From positions 1,426,001 to 1,490,000 of the forward strand of contig NZ_FNKO01000001.1 of the NCBI RefSeq assembly GCF_900100925.1: 64,000 nucleotides of DNA. Reading direction: 5' to 3'. The stretch is from Actinopolyspora saharensis. GTDB lineage: Bacteria; Actinomycetota; Actinomycetes; Mycobacteriales; Pseudonocardiaceae. Below are positions 1 to 8,942 of the stretch, in pieces. Position 1 is the stretch's first letter. The number at the start of each line of letters is the position of its first letter. The notes beneath the pieces were generated by a model. It had not been told where the DNA came from. It saw only the letters and a list, made by a program, of their open reading frames with translations, and ran no database searches. Both the position numbers and the translations under genes were made by a program.

Positions 1-1750
1 CCGATCGGCCCTGCGAGCCGATCGGGTGTCGTACCGGTACCACTGGGTCAGCAGCGCCAGCAGCACCAGCACCAGGGGCACCTCCCCCATGGCCCAGGCG
101 ATCCCCCCGCCGAGGAACTGGTCCGCCAGCAGATCGCGCGGCCACGGCAGTTCCAGCGCCCGGTAGAAGTCCGCGGCCAGCGGGTCCGACAGGCTCATCG
201 TGATGATGCCGAAGAACGCGTGGAACGGCATGACCGCCAGCACCACCCCGAGCCGGGCCACGTGCGGCAGCGGACGTGGTGCCGGGTCCACCCCGATCAC
301 GGTCCAGTAGTACAGCCAGCCCACCATCAGGAAGTGGGCCTTCATCAGCTGGTGCCCCCAGTACTCGAACATCCCGAGCTCGAAGAGGTCGGTGAAGTAC
401 AGCGCGTAGAAGGAGCTCACGAACAGCACCGTCGCCACCCCGGGACCGGCCACGAAGCCGGTCAGCGGGGAGTGCAACCAGGCCAGCAGCCACTCGCGCG
501 CCCGCCGAGCTCCCGCGTCCACGTGCGGGCAGCGCGCGCAGCGCGAGCGTCACCGGCCCGCCCAGCACCAGCAGCACCGGGGCAAGCATGTTGAGCACCA
601 TGTGAGCGAACATGTGGAGGCTGAACACCCCGCCCGCGTAGACCCCCACTCCGGACGAGGTGACGAACAGGACGCAGCCCCAGCCGCTCAGCCAGGCCGC
701 CGTCCTGCCCACTGGCCACGCGTCCCCCCTGCGCCGCAACCTGCGCACCCCGAGCAGGTAGACCGCGGAGCACACCACGGCGCAGCCGCCGAACAGCAGG
801 TCGAACCGCCACCCCAGCAGCAGGTTCCACAGGGTCGGCGGGGCAGCGAGGTCGTAGCCGAGCACGGCCTGGCTCGCGGTGACCTCCGAACCACCCGGCC
901 CCGCGGCCGAAGCGATCATGACCTCGGAGACGGCGAACCCTGCCACCAGCAGCACCAGCTCCGCACCGAGCAGCCGGACCACCGCACGCCGGCGCCAGCC
1001 GACATCGCCCGCTGTCGGGAGGGTGAGGCGGCGCCGCACGAGGACGCCGAGCACCGCGACGGCCACCAGGCAGCCGATCTTGCCGAGGACCGCGGCGAGA
1101 TGTCCCGCACCACCGGCCCCGTAGTCCCGGGCGGCCACGAGGACGTCGGCAGCGCCGGACACGGCCAGCAGGCTCCAGCACCCGGCCGCGAGCCACCGGT
1201 AGCGCCGCAGCAGCAGCCGCGCGCGCTCCTCGGTGCGCCACAAGTGCAGCCCGAGCGCCAGCAGCACGCCGAGCCAGACCGCCGCGGAAGTGACGTGCAG
1301 CACGATCGCGTTCGTGCCGACGTCGTGCCCGGGGTTATCCCCCGAGCGACGGACCACCGCGGTGGGCAGCAGCGCGAGCAGCGCCACCCCCGCCAGCAGC
1401 GAGGTCGTCCGCCAGCCCCGCACAATCCGGCAGGCGACGGCCAGCAGCAGGGCGAGCACGGCGGTGAGCACCGCGGCCACCGGCTCGGCGGGCTCACCCG
1501 CCGTGAACGCCCCCGGGGAGAACGCCCGCAGCAGCTCGGCGCAACCCCACAGGAGCGCGGCCAGGCCCGCACGCCGCACGTGACCGCGCGCCCGCTCCGC
1601 GAGGCGGTCGCAGGTCTCGGCGGCGAAGAACACGGCGAACACCAGCGAACCGACGCACACCGCCCCGGACAGATCCCCCAGGGCACGAAGCACGAACTCG
1701 AACGCCCGCGTCGCGAACATCTCCCGGACAGGCACCGTTACCCCACCCAT
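1..1750 (-). pseudogene. CopD-CtaG fusion (copper export / cytochrome c oxidase assembly), frameshifted and cut by the window edge
   Basis: The N-terminal half, read from an ATG at 1750, is a multi-helix CopD-like membrane domain. The second half is a CtaG/caa3-assembly domain with recognisable helices such as FYALYFTDLFELGMFEYWGH (about 413-354) and MPFHAFFGIITMSLSD (about 231-184). The CopD frame runs through LGGPVTLALRALPAR to about 521, but the downstream CtaG frame is a different one. Skipping one base near 520 restores DAGARRAREWLLAWLHSPLTG, and the downstream frame has a stop (550-552) just above the junction, so it cannot extend upward. Either this is a real one-base insertion or a sequencing error. 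The gene continues past base 1. Fusions of this type are normally one continuous actinobacterial protein for copper handling and oxidase maturation. The start is uncertain because the ribosome binding site is weak; an ATG at 1720 is an alternative. Confidence 0.8.
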
Positions 1751-1817
1751 CGTCTCGTCGGACGGAAGAAACCGTCAGACTGATGCTTTCCTGTCGTGTT
1801 GATGGTTGGTGTGGTGC

Positions 1818-1838
1818 TTCGGCGCCGGAGGCGCCGAA
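1818..1838. terminator. 9-bp perfect hairpin between DUF5134 and copD-ctaG genes
   Basis: TTCGGCGCC and GGCGCCGAA pair around a GGA loop. There is no T-run, so it would be an actinobacterial stem-only terminator or an attenuating structure. It lies about 165 bases after the DUF5134 stop on the minus strand. Confidence 0.4.
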
Positions 1839-2001
1839 ACGACCACGTTGCCCACCGGCGCCGCCGCGGGTTCTCGCGTGGTGCTCTCGCGAGGACGGCC
1901 CCGACGTTGTGTAGGTCGCTATCCGATGTCGGGGCACCCGCAGCGAGAGCCCGCGAGAGGTTCCGCCAAGCGAGCACCGAATCAAAGGTGAACAGAAAAT
2001 C

Positions 2002-2643
2002 TCAGAAAACGCTCGCGGCGAGCATGTAGGCCATGCTCGCGGCCATGACGGCCAGGCTGAGGCGGACTCCGAGGGAGCGGTGGGCGACCAGGCCGAAACC
2101 GCGCCCGCTGCCGCCCGCGGGTGCCGGACCTGCGGCTCCGGGAGCCGTGGAGAGCTCGACACCGGTAGGAGGCCGTCGGGGCGGGGTGCGCGAACTCGGG
2201 AGTCGTTGCCAGAGTCCCCCGGCCCAGATCACGGTCTCGCAGCACAGGTAGGCCACGAGCACCAGGGTCAGCCAGGAGGGGCGCAGCTGGAGGGGCACCA
2301 TCATGTAGGTCATGATCAGCATTCCCGCCGCCGCCGTGCCCCACAGCGGGTTGAACCCGCCCTCGCGCCGCCCGATCAAGCCCGCCGCGACCACCTCGAC
2401 CAGGGCCACCAGGGCGAACAGCACCAGTCCCGCCCGGTAGAGCCCCGGGTAGCGCATGTGGGGCAGCAGGTACATCACCGCCATCCCGGCGGCCATCAGC
2501 GTGTGACCGACGTGCCACCACCTCGGCTGGCCGGACATCCTCCCGGCGTGCAGCGCGTGCTGCGCGAACACCACCACCAGCAGCAGCGCCCAGAGCGGAC
2601 GGGACCAGTCCGGCAGCAGCGACATGCCCATCGGCGCGTCCAT
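2002..2643 (-). CDS. DUF5134 domain membrane protein
   Basis: The 213-residue protein has about six hydrophobic segments. Its start, LLPDWSRPLWALLLVVVFAQ, is followed by a histidine-containing HALHAGRMSGQPRWWHVGH segment typical of the actinobacterial DUF5134 family, which has no established biochemical role. A Pro/Gly-rich stretch at about 155-180 precedes the last helix. An AGGAAGGA ribosome binding site lies seven bases before the ATG at 2643; in-frame ATGs at 2628 and 2622 also exist. It is upstream of and co-directional with the copper/oxidase assembly gene, and such pairing suggests a respiratory or copper-linked role (inference). Confidence 0.75.
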   Translation of the reverse strand: MDAPMGMSLLPDWSRPLWALLLVVVFAQHALHAGRMSGQPRWWHVGHTLMAAGMAVMYLLPHMRYPGLYRAGLVLFALVALVEVVAAGLIGRREGGFNPLWGTAAAGMLIMTYMMVPLQLRPSWLTLVLVAYLCCETVIWAGGLWQRLPSSRTPPRRPPTGVELSTAPGAAGPAPAGGSGRGFGLVAHRSLGVRLSLAVMAASMAYMLAASVF

Positions 2644-3026
2644 GCGAGTTCCTTCCTAGCGCGACCCTTCACCCTGCTGGTCGACGCACGCCCCGCTCCG
2701 GTTCCCGGTCCACCCCGAACCGGGGGGCGATGGTGACGACGATCACAGCGTGCCGCCGCGGGAGGAGCGCCCGGCCCGCCGCGCGCCCACCCGCGGTCAC
2801 GGGCGGGACCGCTCGGGGCTTCACCAGGCGCGCACCGGCTGATCGAGGGCTTCCTGCGGGGCTGAACCGACGGGCTACACCGGGCGGGGCAGGACGCGGA
2901 CCGAAGCGACGAGTCTCCGCCGAACCCCTCGAAGCCGACAACGTGTCCCGAGCACACTTCGCAGCGCGCGGAGGTGTCCGGTGAGCACATAGTGATTCCC
3001 GGGTTCACCGGCTAGCGTGATCCGAC
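2644..3026. other. Divergent intergenic region, 383 bases
   Basis: This separates the minus-strand DUF5134 gene from the plus-strand dehydrogenase gene. I see no convincing gene; short open frames here have Arg/Pro/Ala-rich shadow composition. A TAGCGT hexamer lies only a few bases before the dehydrogenase ATG, so that transcript may be nearly leaderless. No clear -35 or palindrome was found. Confidence 0.4.
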
Positions 3027-3806
3027 ATGACGACGGACTCCGGTGCCGAACCCGCTCGCACGGCCGAGCTCTCCGGAACCACGGCGCTGGTGACCGGAGC
3101 GGCGAGCGGGATCGGCTACGCCTGCGCCGCGCGGCTGGCCGCGGCGGGCTGCTCCGTGCACCTGGCCGACCTGGACCGACCTGCCGTGCTGCGGGCCGCC
3201 TCCGAACTCGACGGCCACCCGCACGCGGTCGACCTGACCGAGGAGACCGCGCTCGGGCAACTGCCCGCCGAGGTGGACATTCTCGTCAACAACGCCGGAA
3301 TCCAGCACGTGGCCCCGATCCACGAGTTCCCGACCGAGGTGTTCACCCGGATCCAGCACCTCATGGTCACGGTTCCCTTCCTGCTGATCCGGCACTGCCT
3401 GCCGCACATGTACGCGCGGGGCTGGGGTCGGGTGTTGAACATCTCCAGCGTGCACGGGCTGCGGGCCAGCCCGAACAAATCGGCCTACGTGGCCGCCAAG
3501 CACGCCCTGGAGGGGCTGAGCAAGGTGACCGCGCTCGAAGGAGCCCGGTACGGGGTCACCAGCAACTGCGTGGACCCGGGCTACGTGCGGACCCCGCTGC
3601 TGGAGGGCCAGCTCGCGGCCCAGGCCGAGACCAACGGAATCACCGAGGACGAAGTCGCCGACCGGGTCTTCCTGCAGCACAGCGCGATCAAGAGGCTGAT
3701 CGAGCCGGAGGAGGTGGCCGCCGTGGTCGGCTGGCTCTGCGGACCGGGGTCGGACCACCTCACCGGGACGTCCGTCCCGATCGACGGTGCCTGGACGGCG
3801 CACTGA
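3027..3806 (+). CDS. 3-hydroxybutyrate dehydrogenase-like short-chain dehydrogenase
   Basis: The 259-residue classical SDR has the NAD-binding TGAASGIG at 23-30, NNAG at 88-91 and the catalytic set S141, Y154, K158 within SAYVAAKHALEGLSK. That last motif and the C-terminal IDGAWTAH closely match the D-3-hydroxybutyrate dehydrogenase subgroup, which oxidises 3-hydroxybutyrate to acetoacetate with NAD. It is followed 45 bases later by a transporter of the metabolite:H+ symporter family and then a GAF regulator, which fits uptake and use of a small carboxylate such as 3-hydroxybutyrate. Substrate assignment rests on subgroup resemblance only. Confidence 0.8.
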   Translation: MTTDSGAEPARTAELSGTTALVTGAASGIGYACAARLAAAGCSVHLADLDRPAVLRAASELDGHPHAVDLTEETALGQLPAEVDILVNNAGIQHVAPIHEFPTEVFTRIQHLMVTVPFLLIRHCLPHMYARGWGRVLNISSVHGLRASPNKSAYVAAKHALEGLSKVTALEGARYGVTSNCVDPGYVRTPLLEGQLAAQAETNGITEDEVADRVFLQHSAIKRLIEPEEVAAVVGWLCGPGSDHLTGTSVPIDGAWTAH

Positions 3807-3851
3807 CGACGCACCGAAGTCCCGAGTCCGACGACGCGGAAGGAGTGGCAG

Positions 3852-5195
3852 ATGAGCTCGACGGGATCCGCCGCACCCACGAGAGGGGCCCTGGCCCGGA
3901 TCGTCGGGTCGAGCATGATCGGCACCACGATCGAGTGGTACGACTTCTTCCTCTACGGGTCGGCGGCCGCGCTGGTGTTCAACAAGGCCTTCTTCCCGTC
4001 CGAGGACCAGTTGATCGGCACGCTGCTCGCGTTCTCCAGCTTCGCCATCGGGTTCGTCTTCCGCCCGCTCGGCGGTCTGGTCTTCGGTCACTTCGGCGAC
4101 CGGCTCGGACGCAAAAAACTACTCGTCATCAGCCTGCTGATGATGGGCGGGGCCACCTTCGCGATCGGTCTGCTGCCGACCTACGGAGCCATCGGCTTCG
4201 CCGCCCCGCTGCTGCTGACCCTGCTGAGGGTCGTGCAGGGCTTCGCGCTGGGCGGCGAGTGGGGCGGGGCCGTGCTGATGGTCTCCGAGCACACCGACTC
4301 CGCCAGGCGCGGCTTCTGGGCCTCGTGGCCCCAGGCGGGCGTGCCCACGGGCAACCTGCTGGCCACCGCGGTGCTGGCCCTGCTGTCGGCGTTCCAGTCC
4401 GAGCAGGCCTTCCTGGAGTGGGGCTGGCGCGTCCCCTTCCTGCTGTCCGGGCTGCTGGTCCTGGTCGGACTGTGGATCCGGCTGTCGATCAGCGAGTCCC
4501 CCGTCTTCCTGGAGGCGGCCGACCGCGCGCGGCAGCACGCCGCACCGGAACCACCTCCGATCCTGCGGGTGCTGCGCTTCCAGTGGCGCGAGGTGCTGAT
4601 CGCCTCGGGGGCGCGCTTCGTGGAGAACGTCTGCTACTACGTGATCACCGCGTTCGTGCTCACCTACGTGACCAACCAGCTGGGACTGTCCGAATCGACC
4701 GCCCTGAACGCGGTGCTGCTGGCCTCCCTGGTGCACTTCGCCGTCATCCCGGCGTGGGGCGCCCTGTCCGACCGGTTCGGCCGCAGGGGCGTCTACCTCA
4801 TCGGAGCGATCGGGAGCGGGGTGTGGGCCTTCGTCTTCTTCCCGCTGCTCAACACCGGGGCCTTCGCCATGATCGCGCTCGGGGTCACCGGAGGGCTGAT
4901 CCTGCACGGAGCCATGTACGGCCCGCAGGCGGCGTTCATGTCCGAGCTGTTCGGCACCAGGGTGCGCTACTCGGGGGCCTCGATCGGCTACCAGCTGGCC
5001 TCGGTCGTCGCCGGCGGGCTCGCTCCCTCGATCGCCACCGGGCTGCTGGTCTCCTTCGACAGCTGGGTGCCGATCGCGTGCTACGTCGCGGCCGGTGCCG
5101 TGCTCACCTCCGTGGCGATCCTGCTCGCGACCGAGACCAGGGGCAGTTCGCTCCGCTCCGCGGACGCGGAGCAGCCCGCCGAGCAGCGCTCCTGA
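3852..5195 (+). CDS. MFS transporter, metabolite:H+ symporter (MHS) family
   Basis: The 447-residue protein has twelve predicted membrane helices. The early EWYDFFLYGSAAALVF segment, the loop motif GHFGDRLGRKK and the GFALGGEWGG helix are hallmarks of the MHS branch, which includes shikimate, alpha-ketoglutarate and proline/betaine symporters. It probably imports a carboxylate; the adjacent 3-hydroxybutyrate dehydrogenase makes 3-hydroxybutyrate a plausible substrate (inference). A GGAAGGAG ribosome binding site precedes the ATG. The hydrophilic C-terminus is short and acidic. Confidence 0.85.
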   Translation: MSSTGSAAPTRGALARIVGSSMIGTTIEWYDFFLYGSAAALVFNKAFFPSEDQLIGTLLAFSSFAIGFVFRPLGGLVFGHFGDRLGRKKLLVISLLMMGGATFAIGLLPTYGAIGFAAPLLLTLLRVVQGFALGGEWGGAVLMVSEHTDSARRGFWASWPQAGVPTGNLLATAVLALLSAFQSEQAFLEWGWRVPFLLSGLLVLVGLWIRLSISESPVFLEAADRARQHAAPEPPPILRVLRFQWREVLIASGARFVENVCYYVITAFVLTYVTNQLGLSESTALNAVLLASLVHFAVIPAWGALSDRFGRRGVYLIGAIGSGVWAFVFFPLLNTGAFAMIALGVTGGLILHGAMYGPQAAFMSELFGTRVRYSGASIGYQLASVVAGGLAPSIATGLLVSFDSWVPIACYVAAGAVLTSVAILLATETRGSSLRSADAEQPAEQRS

Positions 5196-5277
5196 GCACG
5201 CCGGGGCGAACCGCCCGCAAGCACCGTGATCGCGGCGGGATTGCTCCCCGACGGCCGCACCACCGAGGATGAGCGCC

Positions 5278-7158
5278 ATGCACGAGCCGGCCGAGCACCT
5301 GCTGCGCCTGTTCGAACTGCTCGTGGAGGACGCCGACGAGGAACGGCTCGCCGAGGTGGTCGCCACCGCGCGGGCCCGTGATCCGCGGCAGGAGCACTCG
5401 GGGCTGGTCGAGCGGGCGGGCGAGCTCGCCCTCCGGCTGCGGCGCACCCTGGAGGAGCGGCGTCGCCACGAGTCCGAGCTGGCCGCGCTGTTCGACACCG
5501 CGGGGGATCTTGCGCGGGTGCGGGACCCGGACGCTGTGCTCGGCGCCATCGTGCACCGCGCCAGGACGCTGCTGGGCACCCACGTCGCCTACCTGAGTCT
5601 CAACGACGAGAGCGCAGGAACGACCTACATGCGGGTCACGGACGGATGCGTCTCGGAACTGTTCCAGCGGGTGCGGCTGGGGCTGGGCGAGGGACTCGGC
5701 GGGCTGGTGGCCCAGACAGCGCTGCCCTACTCCACCGGTTCCTACTTCGCCGACACCCGCTTCACCCACACCGCGGCGATCGACGAGGCCGTGCGCGACG
5801 AGCGCCTGGTGGCCATACTCGGGGTCCCGCTCACCACGGGCGGTTCGGTGATCGGGGTGCTCTACGCGGCCGAGCGGACCGGGCGCGAGTTCTCGCGGGA
5901 CGAGGTCGCCCTGCTGTCCTCCCTGGCCGATCACGCCGCGATAGCCATCGACAACGCCGGATTGCTGCAGGAGACCCGGAACGCGCTCGAGGAGCTGCAC
6001 ACCGCCCACGAGACGATCCGCGAGCACAACGTCGCGATGCGTCGCGCGGAGCGCGCCCACGATCGGCTCACCGATCTCGTGCTGCGCGGGGGCACGGTCG
6101 ACGACGTGGCCGAGGCGGTCGCCGGGGTGCTGGGCGGCGGCATCGCGGTGCACGACGCGGAGGGCACCGAGCTGGCCTGCGCGGGGACGACTCCGCTGGA
6201 GTGGCCGCGTTCCGCGGTGCACCGCTCCGGCAGCAGCGGCAGGGCTGTTCCGTGGGGCGCGAACCTGGTCTGCGCGGCTCTGGCCGGTCCCGAGCTGCTC
6301 GGCAGCCTCACCCTCGTCGGGTGCGGCGAGCTCAGCGACGCCGACCGGCGACTGTTCGAGCGGGCCGGGGTGGTGACCGCGCTGGTGCTGCTGATCCGGC
6401 GCCGCACCGCCGAGGCCGAGCAGCGGGTGCGCGGTGACCTGGTCACCGAACTGCTCAGCGCCCCCTCCCGCGCCCGGGTCGGCCTGTCGGACAGGGCGCG
6501 TCGGGTCGGGGTCGATCCGACGGGTGAGAAGGTGGTGCTGGTCGCCTCGGCCGACGTGGCCGACCGGGAGCGGTTGGTCGCGGCGGCCTCCCGGCACGCC
6601 GAGCGCCGCGCGGGGCTGGCCGGGGTCCACCTCGACCACCTCGTGGTGCTGCTGCCCGGAGCGCAGGCGGGTGACCAGGCGCGGGAGCTCGCCCGCGGAC
6701 TCGGCGGCTCAACCTCCCGGCGGGTCACCGTGGGCGCGGCCGGCCCCGTGGACGGGCTCGAGGACGTCACGCGCGGCTACGAGGAGGCCCGCCGCTGCTT
6801 GGACGCCCTGCTCGCGCTGGGGCGGACCGGCACCGGTGCCGCGCTCGCGGAGCTGGGCTTTCTCGGTGTGCTGCTCGGCGATCGCGGTGATCTGGACGGG
6901 TACGTGGAGCGCACCCTCGGAGCCGTGCTGGACTACGACTCCCGGCGGGGGACCGAGCTGCTGCGGACGCTGCGTGGCTACTTCGACTGCGGCAGGAGTC
7001 CGAACCGGACGGCACGCGAGCTGCACGTGCACGTGAACACGGTCGGGCAGCGCCTGGAGCGGATCTCGGCCATACTCGGCTCGGACTGGCAGAGCTCCGA
7101 GCGCTCCCTGGAGATCCAGCTGGCTCTCCGGCTGCACCGCCTGCGGGCGGGAAGCTGA
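5278..7158 (+). CDS. GAF domain / PucR-type helix-turn-helix regulator
   Basis: The 626-residue cytoplasmic regulator has an N-terminal helical part with coiled-coil character, a GAF sensor domain at about 65-225 (ending DHAAIAIDNAGLLQETR), a second coiled coil near 230-260, a central PucR-like domain and a C-terminal helix-turn-helix (RSPNRTARELHVHVNTVGQR). The family usually activates catabolic genes in response to a small ligand bound by GAF. The ATG at 5278 is preferred because GAGG lies about ten bases upstream; an in-frame ATG at 5269 sits directly on that site. It follows the dehydrogenase and transporter genes on the same strand and likely controls them. Confidence 0.8.
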   Translation: MHEPAEHLLRLFELLVEDADEERLAEVVATARARDPRQEHSGLVERAGELALRLRRTLEERRRHESELAALFDTAGDLARVRDPDAVLGAIVHRARTLLGTHVAYLSLNDESAGTTYMRVTDGCVSELFQRVRLGLGEGLGGLVAQTALPYSTGSYFADTRFTHTAAIDEAVRDERLVAILGVPLTTGGSVIGVLYAAERTGREFSRDEVALLSSLADHAAIAIDNAGLLQETRNALEELHTAHETIREHNVAMRRAERAHDRLTDLVLRGGTVDDVAEAVAGVLGGGIAVHDAEGTELACAGTTPLEWPRSAVHRSGSSGRAVPWGANLVCAALAGPELLGSLTLVGCGELSDADRRLFERAGVVTALVLLIRRRTAEAEQRVRGDLVTELLSAPSRARVGLSDRARRVGVDPTGEKVVLVASADVADRERLVAAASRHAERRAGLAGVHLDHLVVLLPGAQAGDQARELARGLGGSTSRRVTVGAAGPVDGLEDVTRGYEEARRCLDALLALGRTGTGAALAELGFLGVLLGDRGDLDGYVERTLGAVLDYDSRRGTELLRTLRGYFDCGRSPNRTARELHVHVNTVGQRLERISAILGSDWQSSERSLEIQLALRLHRLRAGS

Positions 7159-7294
7159 TCTCCGAGCTCCGGGAGGCGCCCGTCACCGGCGGGACGACTC
7201 ACCACCGAACGGGGCCCCGCTTCCGGCAGGTGGGTGTCCTCGGCCGCGTGTCGGAGATCTCAGCGTCCTGCCCGGCCGAACCGGAGGCGAGAAT

Positions 7295-7328
7295 TTGAAG
7301 GGATTCAGCCGGCTTTCTAGACTGAATC
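7295..7328 (+). promoter_or_regulatory. crt operon promoter with overlapping inverted repeat
   Basis: A -35 TTGAAG (7295-7300), a 17-base spacer and a -10 TAGACT (7318-7323) form a good sigma-70-type promoter. GATTCAG (7302-7308) and CTGAATC (7322-7328) form a 7-bp inverted repeat across the spacer and -10, as expected of an operator. It lies about 90 bases before crtI. No regulator gene is adjacent. Confidence 0.65.
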
Positions 7329-7412
7329 GCGCGAACACGGACGGTTTTTTCGATCATCCGTCAGGACCAGCCCATCCCAACGCACCCGCCCCGCTCCGGA
7401 GGAAGACGTCGC

Positions 7413-8942
7413 ATGCGGACCGTAACCGGCCCCACTGATCACGTAGTCGTCGTGGGGGCTGGACTTTCCGGTTTGGCCGCCGCGCTGCACCTGCTCGGAG
7501 CCGGACGCGAGGTCACCGTCGTCGAGCGCGAGACGACACCGGGCGGGCGCGCGGGGCGACTGGATCTCGCCGGGTACCGCATGGACACCGGTCCCACGGT
7601 GCTGACCATGCCCGAGCTGCTGGACGAGGCGCTCGGCGCGGTCGGTGAATCGGTGCACGAGCGGCTCGAGCTGATGCCGCTGGACCCCGCCTACCGCGCC
7701 TGGTTCGCCGACGGCTCCGGCATCGACGTGCGCACCGACGCCGACGCGATGGAGCAGGAGGTCCGCGAGCTCGCCGGACCGGACGAAGCGGCGGGCTACC
7801 GGAAGCTGCGCCAGTGGCTGCACCGGCTCTACGCGGCCCAGTACAGGACCTTCATCGACGCCAACTTCGACTCACCGCTGAACCTGGTGGAACCGAACCT
7901 CGCCCGGCTCGCCGCGCTCGGCGGGTTCGGCAACCTGAACCGGGCCATCGGACGCTTCCTCGGTGACGAGCGCCTCAAGCGCGTGTTCTCGTTCCAGTCC
8001 CTGTACGCCGGTGTCGCACCGCACAACGCCCTGGCCGCCTACGCGGTGATCTCGTACATGGACACCGTGGGCGGGGTCTACTTCCCCCGTGGGGGAATGC
8101 GGGCCGTGCCGGACGCCCTGTCCGGGGCGGCTGCCGCTGCGGGCGCGAGCATGCGCTACGGCAGCGCGGTCGAGCGGCTGGAGCGCGCGGGTTCGCGGGT
8201 CACGGCCGTGCACACCGAGCGCGGGGAGCGCATCCCGTGCGACTCGGTGGTGCTGACCCCCGATCTTCCCGTGTCCTACGGTCTGCTCGGGCGCACGCCG
8301 CGACGCCCCCTGCGAATGCGTGCCTCCCCCTCGGCGCTGCTGATCCACACCGGCACCGACCGCGAACAGCCGCTGCTGCGGCACCACACGCTCTCGTTCG
8401 GAACGGCCTGGAAGCGCACCTTCGAGGAGCTGACCCGGCGGGGACGGTTGATGACCGACCCCTCGGTGCTGATCACCAACCCGACGCGCAGCGATCCGTC
8501 GCTGGCCCCGGAGGGCAGGCACCTGCACCACGTGTTGGTGCCCTGCCCGAACCTGGACCTGGCCAGCCAGGACTGGCAACGCGTCGCCGGGGCTTACGCG
8601 CAGGAGACGATCGAGCTGCTGCAGGACCGGCTCATGCCGGGGTTCGGCTCCTCCATCGAGGTGAGCCGCCTCGTCACCCCGCAGGACTGGGCCGCGCGCG
8701 GTCTGCTGGCCGGCACCCCGTTCAGCGCGGCCCACACCTTCGCCCAGACGGGCCCGTTCCGCCCGCGCAACCTGGTGCGCGGGCTGGACAACGCGGTGCT
8801 CGCGGGTTGCGGAACCACTCCGGGGGTGGGCGTCCCGCCGGTGTTGATCTCGGGGAAGCTGGCGGCCAGGCGCATCCTGGGCGAGCAGCGCGGCAGCGGT
8901 TCGGCCGCGCGCACCGCGGGTCTCGGAGCGGGCCGGCGATGA
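7413..8942 (+). CDS. crtI: Phytoene desaturase
   Basis: The 509-residue FAD flavoprotein has the dinucleotide-binding VVVGAGLSGLAAALHL near the N-terminus, the GGRAGRLDLAGYRMDTGPTV segment and the CrtI C-terminal signature region (LVRGLDNAVLAGCGTTPGVGVPPVLISGKLAA). It converts phytoene to lycopene by successive desaturations at the membrane. A GGAGGAAG ribosome binding site lies upstream. Its stop overlaps the crtB start by four bases (ATGA), so the two are translationally coupled. It is the first gene of a five-gene carotenoid operon. Confidence 0.92.
   Translation: MRTVTGPTDHVVVVGAGLSGLAAALHLLGAGREVTVVERETTPGGRAGRLDLAGYRMDTGPTVLTMPELLDEALGAVGESVHERLELMPLDPAYRAWFADGSGIDVRTDADAMEQEVRELAGPDEAAGYRKLRQWLHRLYAAQYRTFIDANFDSPLNLVEPNLARLAALGGFGNLNRAIGRFLGDERLKRVFSFQSLYAGVAPHNALAAYAVISYMDTVGGVYFPRGGMRAVPDALSGAAAAAGASMRYGSAVERLERAGSRVTAVHTERGERIPCDSVVLTPDLPVSYGLLGRTPRRPLRMRASPSALLIHTGTDREQPLLRHHTLSFGTAWKRTFEELTRRGRLMTDPSVLITNPTRSDPSLAPEGRHLHHVLVPCPNLDLASQDWQRVAGAYAQETIELLQDRLMPGFGSSIEVSRLVTPQDWAARGLLAGTPFSAAHTFAQTGPFRPRNLVRGLDNAVLAGCGTTPGVGVPPVLISGKLAARRILGEQRGSGSAARTAGLGAGRR

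Noticed and set aside
462..1241. Long minus-strand open frame over the copD-ctaG gene
   Set aside because: It is Arg/Gly/Pro-rich and shows no conserved motif; the true frames give clear CopD and CtaG helices.
2669..2941. 90-residue minus-strand open frame upstream of the dehydrogenase
   Set aside because: Arg/Ala/Pro-rich composition, no ribosome binding site and no recognisable motif; typical of chance frames in high-G+C DNA.
3012..4091. Long frame antisense to the dehydrogenase and transporter genes
   Set aside because: Low-complexity His/Gly/Arg composition; the opposite strand encodes well-conserved SDR and MHS proteins.
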